DNA of 64,000 bases from Eretmocerus hayati (Eukaryota > Arthropoda > Insecta > Hymenoptera > Aphelinidae), in contig CM056743.1 in NCBI GenBank assembly GCA_029851415.1, positions 2,480,001-2,544,000 of the forward strand, read 5' to 3'. Made by a program: the position numbers and the translations under genes. Below the pieces are notes generated by a model, which ran no database searches, was not told the DNA's origin, and saw only the letters and a program-made list of their open reading frames with translations. Positions 11,468 through 23,407 of the stretch are shown in pieces; position 1 is the stretch's first letter, and the number at the start of each line of letters is the position of its first letter.

Positions 11468-14400
11468 ATTTTGCAGAGAAACAGTCAGTGCCATCGGCTC
11501 CGTTCAGAAAGGAAACTACGGCATACTCACTTCATGTCGCTCCGCGTGAACTAAAGTCAATAGAGCCGTTGACGATGGAAAAAGACATTTCCATGCTCAT
11601 TCTTTTTGCTATGATAGCGTCTAGTCTATTCAAATGCTCCCAAATCAGGTCAGCCATCAACGGGGGCAATGCCCAATTAAATCCAGTTTTGAACATTACT
11701 CCAGGTGGTGGTCGAATCGCTCAGCGTCACGATCGTTGCTCTCTCAAAAGAATCGACAAGAACAATAGAGACGTATTCTACCTCCCGGGTGACGACCTGC
11801 CGGGAACCCGACTCGTGACCCATCGAATACCCACCGTCAACGACGAACCCATAAATGTTCGACAATACAAATTTCCTCCTGCATATCGAGCAGAGATCAA
11901 TCGGCAAGTGCAAGAATTACTAGATAAGGGCATCATACAACCATCTAGCTCGCCCTACAACATTCCCATTTGGTTAGTGAAGAAGAAGGCCGATTCTCAA
12001 GGGAACCCCAGGTGGGGGTTGGTGCTAGATTTCCGACCCTTGAACGAGAAGACTATCGGAGACGCGTACCCACTACCTAACATCACCGAAATTTTTGACC
12101 AAGTCGGTGGCGCTAGTACTACTCTGTCCTTGACCTAGCCTCAGGGTTCCATCAAATCTGGCTGGCTGAGGGTGATAGGGCGAAAAGAGCCTTCACAACT
12201 CCGCATGGTCACTGGGAGTTTTTGCGTATGCCCTTCGGATTATGTAACGCTCCAGCAACTTTTCAAAGGGCTATGGATACGCTCCTAAAGGGCCTCCAGG
12301 GCGAAATCCTCTTCGTGTACCTAGACGATATCGTGATCTACTCAGACACGCTAGAAGAGCACGAGAGGAAGCTCAATATACTTTTGAATCGATTGCGAGG
12401 AGCAGGGTTGAAGTTCCAGATAGACAAGTGTGAGTTCCTCAAGAGAGAAGTGAAATATCTGGGTCCCGTGTTGAGCGAGAGGCCTCAGTCCCGACCCTTC
12501 AAACGTCTCAGCCGTCGAAGAATTTCCGGTGCCTAAAAACATCAGGCAAGTACGAGGTTTTCTTGGACTCGCGGGATATTATCGTCGTTTCATCAAGGAT
12601 TTTGCGAACATAGCGAAACCTCTCACTAAACTCCTACAAAAGGATGTCGACTTCGAATGGAATGAAAGAACTGAGACCGCATTCCAGACACTTAAAAATG
12701 CCCTCTGCACGGCCCCCGTGTTGGTTTTTCCCGACCTAGAAGCGCCCTATATCATCAGGACCGACGCAAGCGGATGCGCCGTGGCAGGTATATTATCTCA
12801 GGGTGAAACAGGGAAAGACAGACCCATTTCGTACACTTCCAGAGCCCTCAGAGGTCCTGAACTTTCTTATGAAGTATATGAGAAAGAAGCTTTAGCCATG
12901 ATTCACAGCGTCTAAAATTTCAAGAGTTACGTTTACGGGAGAAAAATCACTTTCATCACGGATCACCAACCCCTGACATGGTTCAAGACCGCAGACCTTA
13001 ACACCAGAGTACAGAAGTGGAGGTTCAAGCTTTCCGAGTACGATTATCAAGTGATTTACAAGCCTGGAAAGCTTAACTCCACGGCAGACGCCCTTTCCCG
13101 TCAACTTCCAGAGAGCGCACAGGTCAATGCCCTCACCAGGGCTCAGAAAAAAGCCCAGGAATTGCAAAAATCAACTGCCTCCAACGATAACGATGCGTCA
13201 ACCCCCTTGAGCCCTATCCCTTCATCATCTCCCGCAACGGAAACCACCCCCGAAGAAGCGACAAACGCCCCCGAAATAGACGAACCTCCGGTCCACCGGC
13301 CCAGATACCACTGCGTCATCGAAAGCAAAGAAAGTATACAACATCGTCAGGATAATGTCATGTACTTCGTCGCAAGCGATAATACGCCTTGTGACGAAGG
13401 TGCCAGAAAACTCACAGACATAGGAAAAATTGATTTCGAAGAAGGGATAGAAGTTGGAGAGGTCCACCAATTTAGAATCAAGAAAAACCGGTATCGTTTC
13501 TCGCTATGCATTAGAGGCCCTTCTCCCGAACCAGAGGTCACCATCAAGAAAAACATTCTCAAGACCCTTACTGTACTCCGAGAACTCATGCAACGCCTCC
13601 GGGTTGAAGAAATCAGTATAGCCCGCAGCAAATACATCGAAAATTTGCTCTGGAACGAAGTAGTATCAATCCTCAACCAAGTCTTCGGAGTACAACCCTT
13701 CAAAGTAATCGTATGTAACGCTTCTTTGCGCTATGTGCCAACTGAACTAAGGGGCAAAATCTTCGAAGAATTACACACCTCGCCAGTGGGAGGAAACAGA
13801 GGGTTATCCAAGACCTTTAACCGAATCCGACAAGTATACCACTGGGGAAACCTGAAGGAAGATGTGCAACGGCGCATTCAACAATGTTTAAAATGTCAAT
13901 TGAAGAAACTCGTTAGGCTAAAAACCAAACAACCCATGTTGATTTCTGATACCCCCCCTTCTGTCTTTTCTGAGAAAATAGCTGTGGACATTGTTGGTCC
14001 CGTCCCCAAAACTCTCAACGGTAGTGAATACATATTAACCATACAAGACCAATTATCGAAATTCTGTCTGGCTATACCGCTTCCTAACACGCTTGCTTCG
14101 ACTATCGCGGATGCCTTCGTGAGACGTTTTATTTGTACCTTTGGGGCCCCCCGAGTCGTTCTAACGGATCAGGGAAGAAACTTTATAAGTAAACTCATGG
14201 AACGCGTCGCGGAACGATTTAAAATCAAAAGGATCTGTAGTACGAGTTTTCACCCTCAAGGGAACGGTTCCCTAGAAAGATCACACCACGCGCTCGCGGA
14301 ATTCTTAAAACAATACACCACTACAGAAGAACAATGGGACACTTGGATTGGAATAGCCTGTCTAAATTATAATACAAGTGTACAGGAATCCACTAAATAC

Positions 14401-14786
14401 ACACCCTTCGAGGTCGTATCCGGTAAACTCACCCGTCTTCCGTCAAACGAACCACCACACGACGCCGACATGTTACCAACATACAAAGGATACGTTACTG
14501 ACCTAGTGACGCGGCTGAACGACATTCAAAGACTGGCTTATAATAACTTAGTCGCTCCGAAGCTCCGTAATAAGGAGTACTACGACCGCTCCATTAATCC
14601 AAAAAACTTCAAGGTAGGGGACGCAGTGTTCTTACTGACGGCCCCAATCCCGGGAAATTTGGAGATCATTATTCGGGCCCATTCAAAGTATTAGAAATCA
14701 TAGACAAGGTCAACGTTAAAATCAGGACCGATAAAACCGACAAGATCGTACACGCCAACCGACTCCGAATTTCGCACATCCGTTAG
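11464..14786 (+). pseudogene. pol: Pol remnant: reverse transcriptase, RNase H and integrase, protease missing
   Basis: The reverse transcriptase starts near 11800 (RQYKFPPAYRAEI, GIIQPSSSPYN, LDFRPLNEKT) and shows DLASGFHQIW, RMPFGLCNAPATFQ and the catalytic FVYLDDIVIYSD. Frame breaks lie near 12125 and between 12480 and 12530. The connection and RNase H follow (GFLGLAGYYRRF, RTDASGCAV, DHQPLTWF), with one in-frame TAA at 12913. The integrase is open from 13051 to 14694: D313, D373 and E409 of that frame form a D,D(35)E triad. In the zinc-binding region the CLKC pair is present but the second histidine appears as asparagine (GGNRG). A last frame shift near 14670 precedes the end at 14786. 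No DTG/DSG protease motif is found between gag and reverse transcriptase. Confidence 0.85.
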
Positions 14787-14805
14787 ACCACTGAAATCTA
14801 ACCTT

Positions 14806-14819
14806 CTGGTCTGTTTCAG
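14806..14819 (+). promoter_or_regulatory. Splice acceptor before the first env frame
   Basis: tctggtctgtttcag ends three bases before the ATG at 14822. Together with the donor at 10076 this fits a spliced env message, as known for errantiviruses. Confidence 0.5.
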
Positions 14820-14821
14820 GG

Positions 14822-16210
14822 ATGTTCAGCTGGGCTCTCTTAGCGATAGGACTGATCCCCATTCTAGCGAACAAATTCCTGACTGAGATCCACCACAGCC
14901 CCGGATTGTATTTTCAGTACCAAAATCGGGTACACTTCGCCCAGGGAAGCTGGAAGGGTGCGGTAGAGATCCCTCATTCTCCGCTGAAGGTTTACTACCA
15001 GAACATAGACGTGCAACTCAAACACGTTAACCACGTGTGCCAAGAACATCCACAACTTTGCGATCTTTACGAGATCGAATTACAAAGCTTGAGGCCGCTT
15101 CTCGGCATTGCAGAAACTACCTTCCGATTCATAGATTCCACTATCTCAGATCATGTCACAATGCGCAAAGATGGACCTGCCCAAGAAAATTCCATCAAAT
15201 CAGAATTCTTGCAGAACTTGACCACGTTGACCAAACTATAACAGACTACTTCACAGTGTTATCGCAGACTGTTACTGAATGACTCATCGCAGCACATCAT
15301 ACAGACATGGACTCAAACTTTGGACACCCGAATCAGACGTCACATCAAGATTTTAACCGACCTTGTCGATATCCTTGTGAGTTTGGACGCTAACGAACTC
15401 CACCCCTCTCTCTTAGGACCCACTGTTATTCACAACCTCACTTTGATCCTCAAAACGGACGATCCAAGTCTTAGTCCCCCAACTAATTTCTTCGACGGAC
15501 TCAGTTCCATCAACTTCGATTTCTTCAATGACACCCTCAAATTGAGTGTTATTATCCCTCTATACGATCGACAGGCATACAACTTGTACCAAATCTACCC
15601 TTTCCCGGGGCCACACAACGGAGACATTGCTCTCAGTAGAAATCCACATGGACGGTTTCTTTCCACCACATGCGGATCCACCGCACACGGTTTCTTAGAA
15701 CAGACCACCGATTGTATCACTTCAGAGGACCGACTCTATTGTCCCGAAGTGCAGAAATTACAGGAACGATCCTGCGAATACACCATTCTGTTCAACAATT
15801 TGACGGAACCCGCCGAACAATGCGAGATAGCTATCCACGATATGGAAAGTACTGTTTGGACGCACCTGACCGATACATCCTCGTGGCTTTTCTCCGCTCC
15901 CTTCGCGGAAACGATAGAAATGAATTGTAACAACCACGCTCGAACCGTGTTTATGACCGGGCTAGGAATCCTACATGTACCACTAGAGTGCAGGGCACGA
16001 AATTCTTACAGGTAATACCACCCAGAATTGACGTGGGGTTTTCTACCCCCCCCCCTGTGCTCCCCAGCCACTCCATCAAACAGAGGCCTATCCTCAACAG
16101 TTAGGGGAGTACACAGTTGTTTATGTAGGAGCAATTTTTGCCATTGTAATATTTACGATAAGTTTTATAGTAATTTCTTACCGATGTAAGAACGGATTAA
16201 GACGAGACAA
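14822..16210 (+). pseudogene. env: Errantivirus-type Env (baculovirus F-like) remnant
   Basis: Starts with a hydrophobic leader (MFSWALLAIGLIPILA). The ectodomain has the pattern of insect gypsy Env: LYFQYQNRV near the start, paired cysteines (HVCQEHPQLC), a long helical part, LHPSLLGPTVIHNL, the IIPLYDRQAYNLYQIYPFPG block and a cysteine-rich end (STTCG...TDCIT...LYCPE). A membrane segment (VGAIFAIVIFTISFIVISY) followed by basic residues is encoded at about 16125-16190. The frame is interrupted by a TAA at 15239, by a short stretch in another frame and by a stop at 16013, and the membrane segment is in a different frame. It would mediate membrane fusion in an intact element; this copy is broken. 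Confidence 0.75.
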
Positions 16211-16225
16211 AAGCCCGGAAATCAC

Positions 16226-16474
16226 ATGTTAGAACCCGAATTAGCGGAAGTGTTGACCAAACAGCGCGAACAGAATGAGCTCATTGTACAAAATACTTAT
16301 AGCGATACTACCGAACCTTTGTACGATACCCCAAACTGGCCACCGAGACCGATAAAACGTTACGCAATTGCGAGAAAGTCAATTCAAGACACTAAATCCG
16401 AAACACAGACTACCACAGAAGTAATTCATGTATACAGTCGTAACAACCCACAATTACATTTCAATCCCCAATGA
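16226..16474 (+). pseudogene. Probable Env cytoplasmic tail, frame-shifted
   Basis: An open frame of 82 codons rich in polar and acidic residues, without membrane segment or leader, follows directly after the Env membrane anchor and its basic stop-transfer residues. It most likely is the Env tail displaced by a frame change. An accessory reading frame is the alternative. Confidence 0.4.
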
Positions 16475-16523
16475 TACTCTGCGACTCATTGCTTTTGTTT
16501 TCATCGTGTCACTCTAACCGGGA

Positions 16524-16536
16524 GCCTCTATTTCAG
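16524..16536 (+). promoter_or_regulatory. Splice acceptor before the second glycoprotein frame
   Basis: agcctctatttcag abuts the ATG at 16537 exactly. It is the counterpart of the acceptor at 14806-14819 and suggests that the second glycoprotein had its own spliced message. Confidence 0.45.
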
Positions 16537-18809
16537 ATGCACCGGGCCCTTAGCATCATCCTTTACGCCACCGTCTCCCGATGCAGCGAAGGAATAATTG
16601 GATACGATTGCGGGTCACGCTCGTTGAATGTGACGACCATATCTCTACTTGACGTAGACGAGTGCGATATCCCCAAAGATACCGTCGAATCTACCGAAAA
16701 ATACATTCAACTTTTACAGCTTAACGATTATTCCGCGACAACCGTAATACAATGTAAGGTTGAGATCTATCGAGGAGTTCAAAAATGTCTGTGGCGCAAA
16801 AAGAACGCCAGAGTACATCGGGGTACCTATCTAGGTTTTATACAAGAGTTAGACTCGCAAACGTGTGCTGACGTACATCGAACTGGAGTCTTATATTTAG
16901 ATCAAGGAAAAAAAATCAGCGGTCTTAAGGCTAACGGAATCACCGCGCCCTTCGGAATGGATTTTGCCGGAAAAAGCGGTGATGACGGCGACTGCGAAGC
17001 CGGGTCTTTCGCGGATATTTATGGGTCCTGGAATGACGTAGTCGCTTCCGGGGACGTAAAGGTCACCCTAACTACCTACGCGGCTAGCGTTCAACTTGAT
17101 AAAAATCAATTAGTTCCTAAGTCTGGAACCATATGTACCCTCTCGGACGGTTCCTGCACTGACCCTCACGGGGGACAAACTTACTGGAAACTCTTGCCTC
17201 ACGATACATGTGGATTTCATAAATACGGAATTCTGTACGAAGTTAAAGCCCAAAAACTTATTGACACCGCGAATTTCAATTCAAAGGCAATTTATACGGT
17301 AACCACCCGGGATACCACTTTTGCCCTTACGGCTAAAAAAGAGGAGTCCGTTTGCGGATACACCGTAATACGAACAGAGCATCCCAAACTCCTTATTTTT
17401 GAGACCGTCCGAGGGGATTCGTTTCTAATAAGGAAAAAATTATACCTATTAATCTAGATATGTTCGCTTATGTAAATTCTAAATTCGTATATGTAGAGAA
17501 ATGGATGCGTATGAGATTCAGTTCCCTATATAGAGATGTAATACGAGGCAGATGCGACCTGGAAAGGCAGATCATCAAAAACTCCCTTCCCATTGCCACC
17601 CAAGCTCCTGACGAGTTTGCCTACAACCTTATGAAGGGACCGGGTTATATGGCCTTGGTCGCCGGAGAGGTAGCTCATATCGTGAAATGCATCCCTGTAG
17701 AAGTAAGAATAGAACATGGAGAGAAATGTTACGCGGAACTCCAAGTCAGATTAAACGAAACCACCCTATTCCTCCAACCCAGGACTCACATACTCAAAAA
17801 CCGCGGGACTGAAGTCATCTGTAACGAAGCTTTACCCGTATACTATTCCGTTGGAGACCAATGGTACAAGATCTTACCCCGTCCCACGGAAGCCAAAGCA
17901 CCCACTCTAATCAAGCCCCTAACCCGCCCTACCTGGCGTTATATGAACCCCGAAGGTCTCGCCACTTCCGGCATCTATACAGAAAAAGATTTAAGCACGC
18001 TGAGATAGCGAATCATGTATCCGTTCGAAAGTCACGCATTATTGAGTGAAGTGGCTAGAGAAATGCATGGAAACACAGTTCCCCAACCGGGGACCGCTTG
18101 AGGAAAATTGTTAAATGAAAATACTCTTCCTAAACTAGCTAACTCTTTCTGGGACAGAATTTGCGATAAATTCATGGCCTTCGGAACCGCCAGCGCCGGA
18201 ATCATAGCCATCTTCATGATTATAAACCTCCTCAAAACTGTCATGGATGTCGTTATCAGAGGATACACCCTGCATTCTGTATTTGGATGGTCATTCCATC
18301 TATTAGGTGCGGTCTGGAGCTCGCTAGCCCACTGTCTACTTGTAGCGCAACAGCGCCCACGTCAAGATGTGGACGCAGAACAAGGCCGCGAGCTGCTGCC
18401 CTTGCCACCCAACTCTCCGGAATCTCCGCCAACAGAGAAATTGACTCCCCTCCCAGTTTTCCGACGCGATTATACCGAAAACTCTGACGGCACTCGTTCG
18501 GAGTATATACCTTCCCCATACCCCCCTCCCCGAAAATTTTCAAGCCCCTATAATGGTCCCGGAAAAATATACACCCCAAACTACATCACAGCATCACCCT
18601 TGTACCCACGTCTGCACGAAAATCCAAGATATCTCTACCCCTTCGCCGAATCTCGCAACCCACCTGTAGACGATACTCCCGATTATCCACCCACGGCAAC
18701 ACCCGTAACACAGAAACCCTCAAGCCCCCCCCCCCTAAAAATTGTTCCCGAGACCCATAAAGTCGGAAGATTGGATGGCAATGGAGGCGTACGCTTCCTA
18801 TGGGTTTGA
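16537..18809 (+). pseudogene. Captured chuvirus-like (mononegaviral) glycoprotein, broken
   Basis: After a hydrophobic leader comes GYDCGSRSLNVTTISLLDV with an ECDIP just after it, a pattern I associate with chuvirus glycoproteins and the envelope genes that some insect retroelements took from them. Further matches are the LWRKKNA region, the cysteine spacing of the middle part, SVGDQWYKI, and near the end SGIYTEKDLSTLR with a following IMYPFE. A membrane segment (IIAIFMIINLLKTVMDVVI) lies at about 18197-18255, followed by a proline-rich cytoplasmic tail to 18809. The copy is disrupted by a frame change near 17415-17457 and by stop codons at 18006 and about 18100. The assignment rests on remembered family motifs, not on a search. 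Confidence 0.65.
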
Positions 18810-18843
18810 TGACAACCCCATAGAAAGACGTTAAGGGTAGGGG

Positions 18844-20201
18844 TGTGACGTCCTCACGGTCGTAGCCTGCATTCAATAATTTGATGCAAAATTATCAATC
18901 TTAGGATATTCTTCGCGGTGACGGGCTTTGTTGAACTAAAATTATATAGAAAAATCATTAGGTTAAGATTGATGAAAGGCTATATGAAAAATCAAAACTC
19001 GAAATAATCTTAGCATCAAGGTAAATAATATGAAGAAACACTAGATTAAGATTAATTAGAACTGTTCAATAAACGATCTTGATCGACGATTGAAATTTCA
19101 TTAGCGCTTAAGATGAGCGCGGATGAGGAATTAGTGGTTTACTATCATTAATTAGCCGAAAATCTACGCGTGATAACTAATATGGTCTGTCACGAGGTTT
19201 CCCCTTTATTTGTCGGCCACGGGATTGGCCAAGAGGAAAACCCGTGTCATCTGCTTATCATTTTCCCACAAAATTATAAAAAGACCACTTTCCTTAGCCG
19301 TGCAGTTAGTTCTTGCCTGTGAATCAAACTATCAACTTCCGAAATTGTCTTTCTGAAACAACCCCGCCTGCAAATTGAACATGTAAGTGAACCTATAGAA
19401 TTTCAATAAATCTACAACATACGATATATTTCTTTGTTTAATTTATTAAACCTCGGATCCTAGAGAAACAGTAACGGTTACTTTTAAATACGAAAGAACT
19501 ACAATGAAATTCTAGTGAATTAATGAAATTGTTCGCAAAAGTAAGCGCAAAGCAAACCAAAACATACCCGGAAAATATTGCAATGACTATGAACAAAAGA
19601 AATATTTTCCTAGAGAAACAGTAACGATTACATTTAAATACGAAAGAACTACAATGAAACTCTAGTGAGTTAATGAAATTTTTCGCAAAAGTAAGTGCAA
19701 AGCCAACTGAAACATGCCCGGAAAATATTGCAATGACTATGAACAAAAGAAATATTTTCAATAAAATATCTCGGGAATCCCCCAACCCTTGTCCGCCCCG
19801 ACCTATCCCCGCTCCCCCCTCCTTGTCCATTTTCCCAAATAAATTCCATTTTTCTTGGATTAGGGACTCAGCGCACGGAGGATTAGCCCCCCGAAACTGA
19901 GGGGTAGGACCGTAATTAGTTCCTCCCAGAGAAATCAGATTTCTCTGAGGAGAGAAGGGTATTCGAGAGCAGGTGAATGCTGTTAAGCATTGGACCGAGC
20001 TCGGATGCCCAGGGAGATCCCTAGAGTTCTTCAGAGTTCGACTCTGTAGCGCTCAAGGGATTCCCTCTGACAGGGAGATTCAATGATATAAAAGCTCGCG
20101 GTAACGCCCTGGTAGGTGTCGGTAGATTAAACGAGCTCGCGACTCGTATTTTCCACACAAGCAACGCGCGCCATCTTGGAAATATCCTTCTGGATATTAC
20201 A
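18844..20201 (+). repeat. 3' LTR
   Basis: Begins tgtgacgtcctcacgg and ends ctggatattaca, nearly identical to 8720-10073, with the TATA box at 19275-19281, the poly(A) signal at 19838-19843 and the same 150-bp tandem duplication. Confidence 0.93.
19838..19843 (+). terminator. Poly(A) signal in the 3' LTR
   Basis: AATAAA about 360 bp before the LTR end, repeated at 9714-9719 in the 5' LTR. It would direct 3' end formation of element transcripts. Confidence 0.4.
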
Positions 20202-21039
20202 GCTTACTGTTGAGTTCAATCCTATTCCTTGCAACAGTTTTAGATTGTATGTAGCATTTCTAGACTAGACACAACAAAATTAAAATCCCGCACTGAAAGG
20301 ATTTTTTGCTTTCCAGCACTAACAAATTATTAGTTATCCATCAAAACTTCTGTAAGTATGGAATTGATACAGTTTTCATTATGATCAGATGCATCTTTCG
20401 CGAGTATTCAACTCTTGCCAACATCACAATTAGAACCCTCGAACTAAGTGACACGCTCTGTGAGGATTTCTGAGGTCCTCTATGCACCAACATTGGAAAT
20501 ATTTCCTGGGACAAACGTCAATCCGTATTTTACAATGCTATGGTCTTTCTGACTTTAGGATCAGTAATTTTTAATAATGCTGAGCACCGTGAAGAATCAA
20601 GAATAATTTGAAATTCCGGGCTATTGAGTGAAGAAAATCAGTCCAGACATGAAACGAAAAAATTGTATGACCACGCATACCATTGACGAAAACTATATCC
20701 TTAGTTCAAGACCACGAGTCAGGATTATCATCAAGCTTATTACCCAAGCTGATTACGATTTGACTTGCACTAGCGAATCAAACATTAATATCATAAAAAA
20801 GAGTTGACACCCAAAATGTATGGATTAAGAATTCGGGATCATCATTAACCATTATACTAAATAAGAATTGAGTTTGACATAGACAGCAATAGCAATAATA
20901 TTGTGAATCCACCGATACAGCCGATGTAGGAATTGAGTATAAAAATTGTTAATACTCAAATTTTAGAGAACGTACACTAACACTTTTTCAACCCACTCAC
21001 ACCTACATACATTCGCATACTGCACACAAACACCGCTAG
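20202..21039. other. 3' flank of the gypsy element and of the kinase gene
   Basis: AT-rich, with no open frame of note on either strand. It should contain the 3' untranslated region of the minus-strand kinase gene, whose stop codon is at 21040. Confidence 0.35.
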
Positions 21040-23407
21040 TTACACTTTTAGAAGCTCCAACGCCTTTTCCTGTTCATCAATGACCAGTAGAGCATAGATG
21101 AGCTCGTTTTCAGCCAAATCGTCGCGTAGCTGTGATTCCTTCAAACTGCTAGTGAGACCTAAAGCATCGATGTAAGCCTCGATTACTTGTGTTCTATGCT
21201 CGGATTCTATATCTCGAAGAAGGCAATAGAGGTCGAAGCAACCTGAACCTCTACGAGCTTGACCCCAGTCAAAAATTCGTACCTCCAGCTTGTCTCCAGT
21301 CCCGGTTGGTTCCTTAAACCAAAAGTTGCCACGGCCAACTCGGCCTTGGCATATTGTATCCAGTTGGCCATGATCTTGAGACTCAGATTTCTGCAGCTTA
21401 GAGATATGCTCCTGCAAACGTTGTTTCAGGGTAGTAGAATCATCGGATTGAGAACTCCTGCAAAAATAGAATAAATGTAAGAATGGAATGAATTGAATGA
21501 AACATTAAGGGTTGTCTTAAAATTCCACGGATTCATGCATAAATAGGATTTTTCACTTATTCACTTCCACAAAACTCATGATCGTTATGATAAATTCTAC
21601 TTCAACAAATAGTTTTTGGCAATGAGTTGCTAGAACGGTTCCTTCGATGATGAAATGGCTCTGTATGCATTGATTTTTCATCCATTTGAATTCGATCAAA
21701 GAAGTCGTTCAATCAGGACACATCGATTTATCTAATGTAATTCATCATAATCTCGCTCAAATATGCACAAATCTGTGTAAATATATTCATTGCAATTAAG
21801 CTCAATCTTTAATAATCACATTCTCATAACGAAAGACTCAAATTCAAACAATAGACTTCGATTTCTATACCGATGTTGCGTATCCATACTTATGAATTGG
21901 TGAAGGATGGCAAGGATTCCAGATATTGCCACTCCTTTATTCGATTCAATCCTTGATACTTTATTGGAACCGACCACGCTTTGTCCTCGCAAAGCTCATA
22001 TCTCGATGATTGCACTTCGGAAAATTTTTGCTCGCGCGCGCGCAAAGAGTTATGCTTTTGTTATGCGAATCCTCTCATAATTCGCAGCTCGTAAACATAT
22101 ACTCACCACCTTTATTATGTGATGCATCTCGATAAGATAAGCGGTTTGTTCTACCTTGATCTATTGCATTCTTGCGATAACTGCTGGCTGTCAATGTCGA
22201 CTCTGTCTTGACATTTCGCTGATAATGGATTATCCATCACGTATAATTATCCAAGACAGGATTTTACACAAATCCGAGGAAAACGAAACTCGCGTACTGC
22301 ATCGTTATTACTCAAAAAGCGGCAAAAAAGGCTTATTGATCATCGTGGTAACATCTTTAGCTCTTACTTCTAGCCCATCCGAGTAGACTAATTGAGTTAA
22401 CACAGTCCAACTCAAATTTCATGCAAGTTAATAAATACTGTCTGAGGCTGGTTTCAAGAAAACTGCTCTCTTACATTCTTGCTCAAGTACAGATTTGAGA
22501 ATGTTAGATTGAGATAGGTCCTTGTTCAGAATTTTGCATTTGACAAATTAATATTTTCAAATCGCCCAAAAGTGAGTGAGAACGCAGAATCCTTGGCCAC
22601 ACGAACAGTATTAATAGATAAAATAACGGAAGTATACTCTCTGAAAATGTGAATAGTCAAAGTTGTTCTGGTAAAAATTTAAACAGCTTTATTGGAAGTC
22701 ATCAATCGATCGACATCGTGGCAAAACCGATATCTTCTTTAGATTTCGATCCCACATTTTCAAGGTTCTCCTCAATATTCATCGTCCCTGAGACAAATGT
22801 CGAAACATTCATGAATAGCCGATCCGTATGATCCGGAAATAACTCTTACGGAGGTTGATTATCATTTGGAGCCACTCTCAATATGCTTGTCCGAAGTAAC
22901 TAAAAACGTTCTTGTTTCGAATCATCTAAATATTTATGTGAAAGTATATAGCGACACTCACTTTGCCATTTTGTCACAGATGTTTTGGAAATTGCTCTCT
23001 GTGAAGACGGTCTCTTGAAATTTGGAGTAAAACTCCCGAAATACAGTGAACTGTTTATCTTTCAGCTCCATTCCGCGCTTGTGAAATCTGCCGATAAAAT
23101 CTGCGATACATCTGGCCTCTTGGAGATTTAGTTTTCTGTCGAGTACTCTTGCATATCCAGATTTCCTGAAATCTTCGACAACAATCACTGGCCTCCCATA
23201 TTTTCCTAGGTCAGCAAGGTGGATTTTGGGAAAAAAGTCTTTGCCATAGTGAGGCGTTCCCTTGTTCCAGAGCATCTCTTCGTTGAGAATTGAGTCAAAG
23301 CCTGGGCCATCATATTTGCCGTCGGGTGGAAGTTTTACTAGTACGTCGAATTGCCGAGGTACGCCGCTAAATTGAATCACAACTTTGGCACTGTACAGTA
23401 CGATTTC
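21040..23407 (-). CDS. EcKinase-like protein, two 3' exons; HGD motif not conserved
   Basis: Minus-strand exons 23407-22962 and 21457-21040 are joined by a gtgagt donor and a ttttgcag acceptor with matching phase 2. The protein follows the ecdysteroid-kinase-like (CHK/EcKinase) fold: small-lobe strand FDVLVKLPPDG, NEEMLWN, helix-rich FPKIHLADLG, hinge PVIVVEDF, GYARV and LNLQEARCIADFIGRFH, then the catalytic region. In active members the brenner-type motif is HGDxWxxN; here it reads QGRVGRGN, so both His and the catalytic Asp are replaced. The metal-binding DFQ is DWG in IFDWGQARRGSGCFDLYCLL. The length to the stop is normal for the family. It may be a pseudokinase or a member with another role. 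The exon before 23407 is not adjacent; see 63547-63735. Confidence 0.8.
21458..22961 (-). other. Intron between the two kinase exons
   Basis: 1.5 kb of AT-rich sequence with GT-AG ends on the minus strand. It contains a (GC)n-like cgcgcgcgc patch near 22033. No gene is seen. Confidence 0.5.

Larger units (their letters stand above)
8720..20201 (+). mobile_element. Complete-length Ty3/gypsy (errantivirus-like) element with two glycoprotein regions
   Basis: Two LTRs of about 1.35 kb bracket, in order, gag, pol (reverse transcriptase, RNase H, integrase), an errantivirus-type Env and a second, chuvirus-like glycoprotein. The LTRs begin TGTGACGTCCTCAC and end GGATATTACA. They are almost identical, which points to a young insertion, yet gag, pol and both glycoprotein regions carry stops and frame breaks, so this copy cannot be autonomous. 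I find no matching target-site duplication (acaat before, gctta after). This is a decayed endogenous element and is only described here. Confidence 0.93.
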
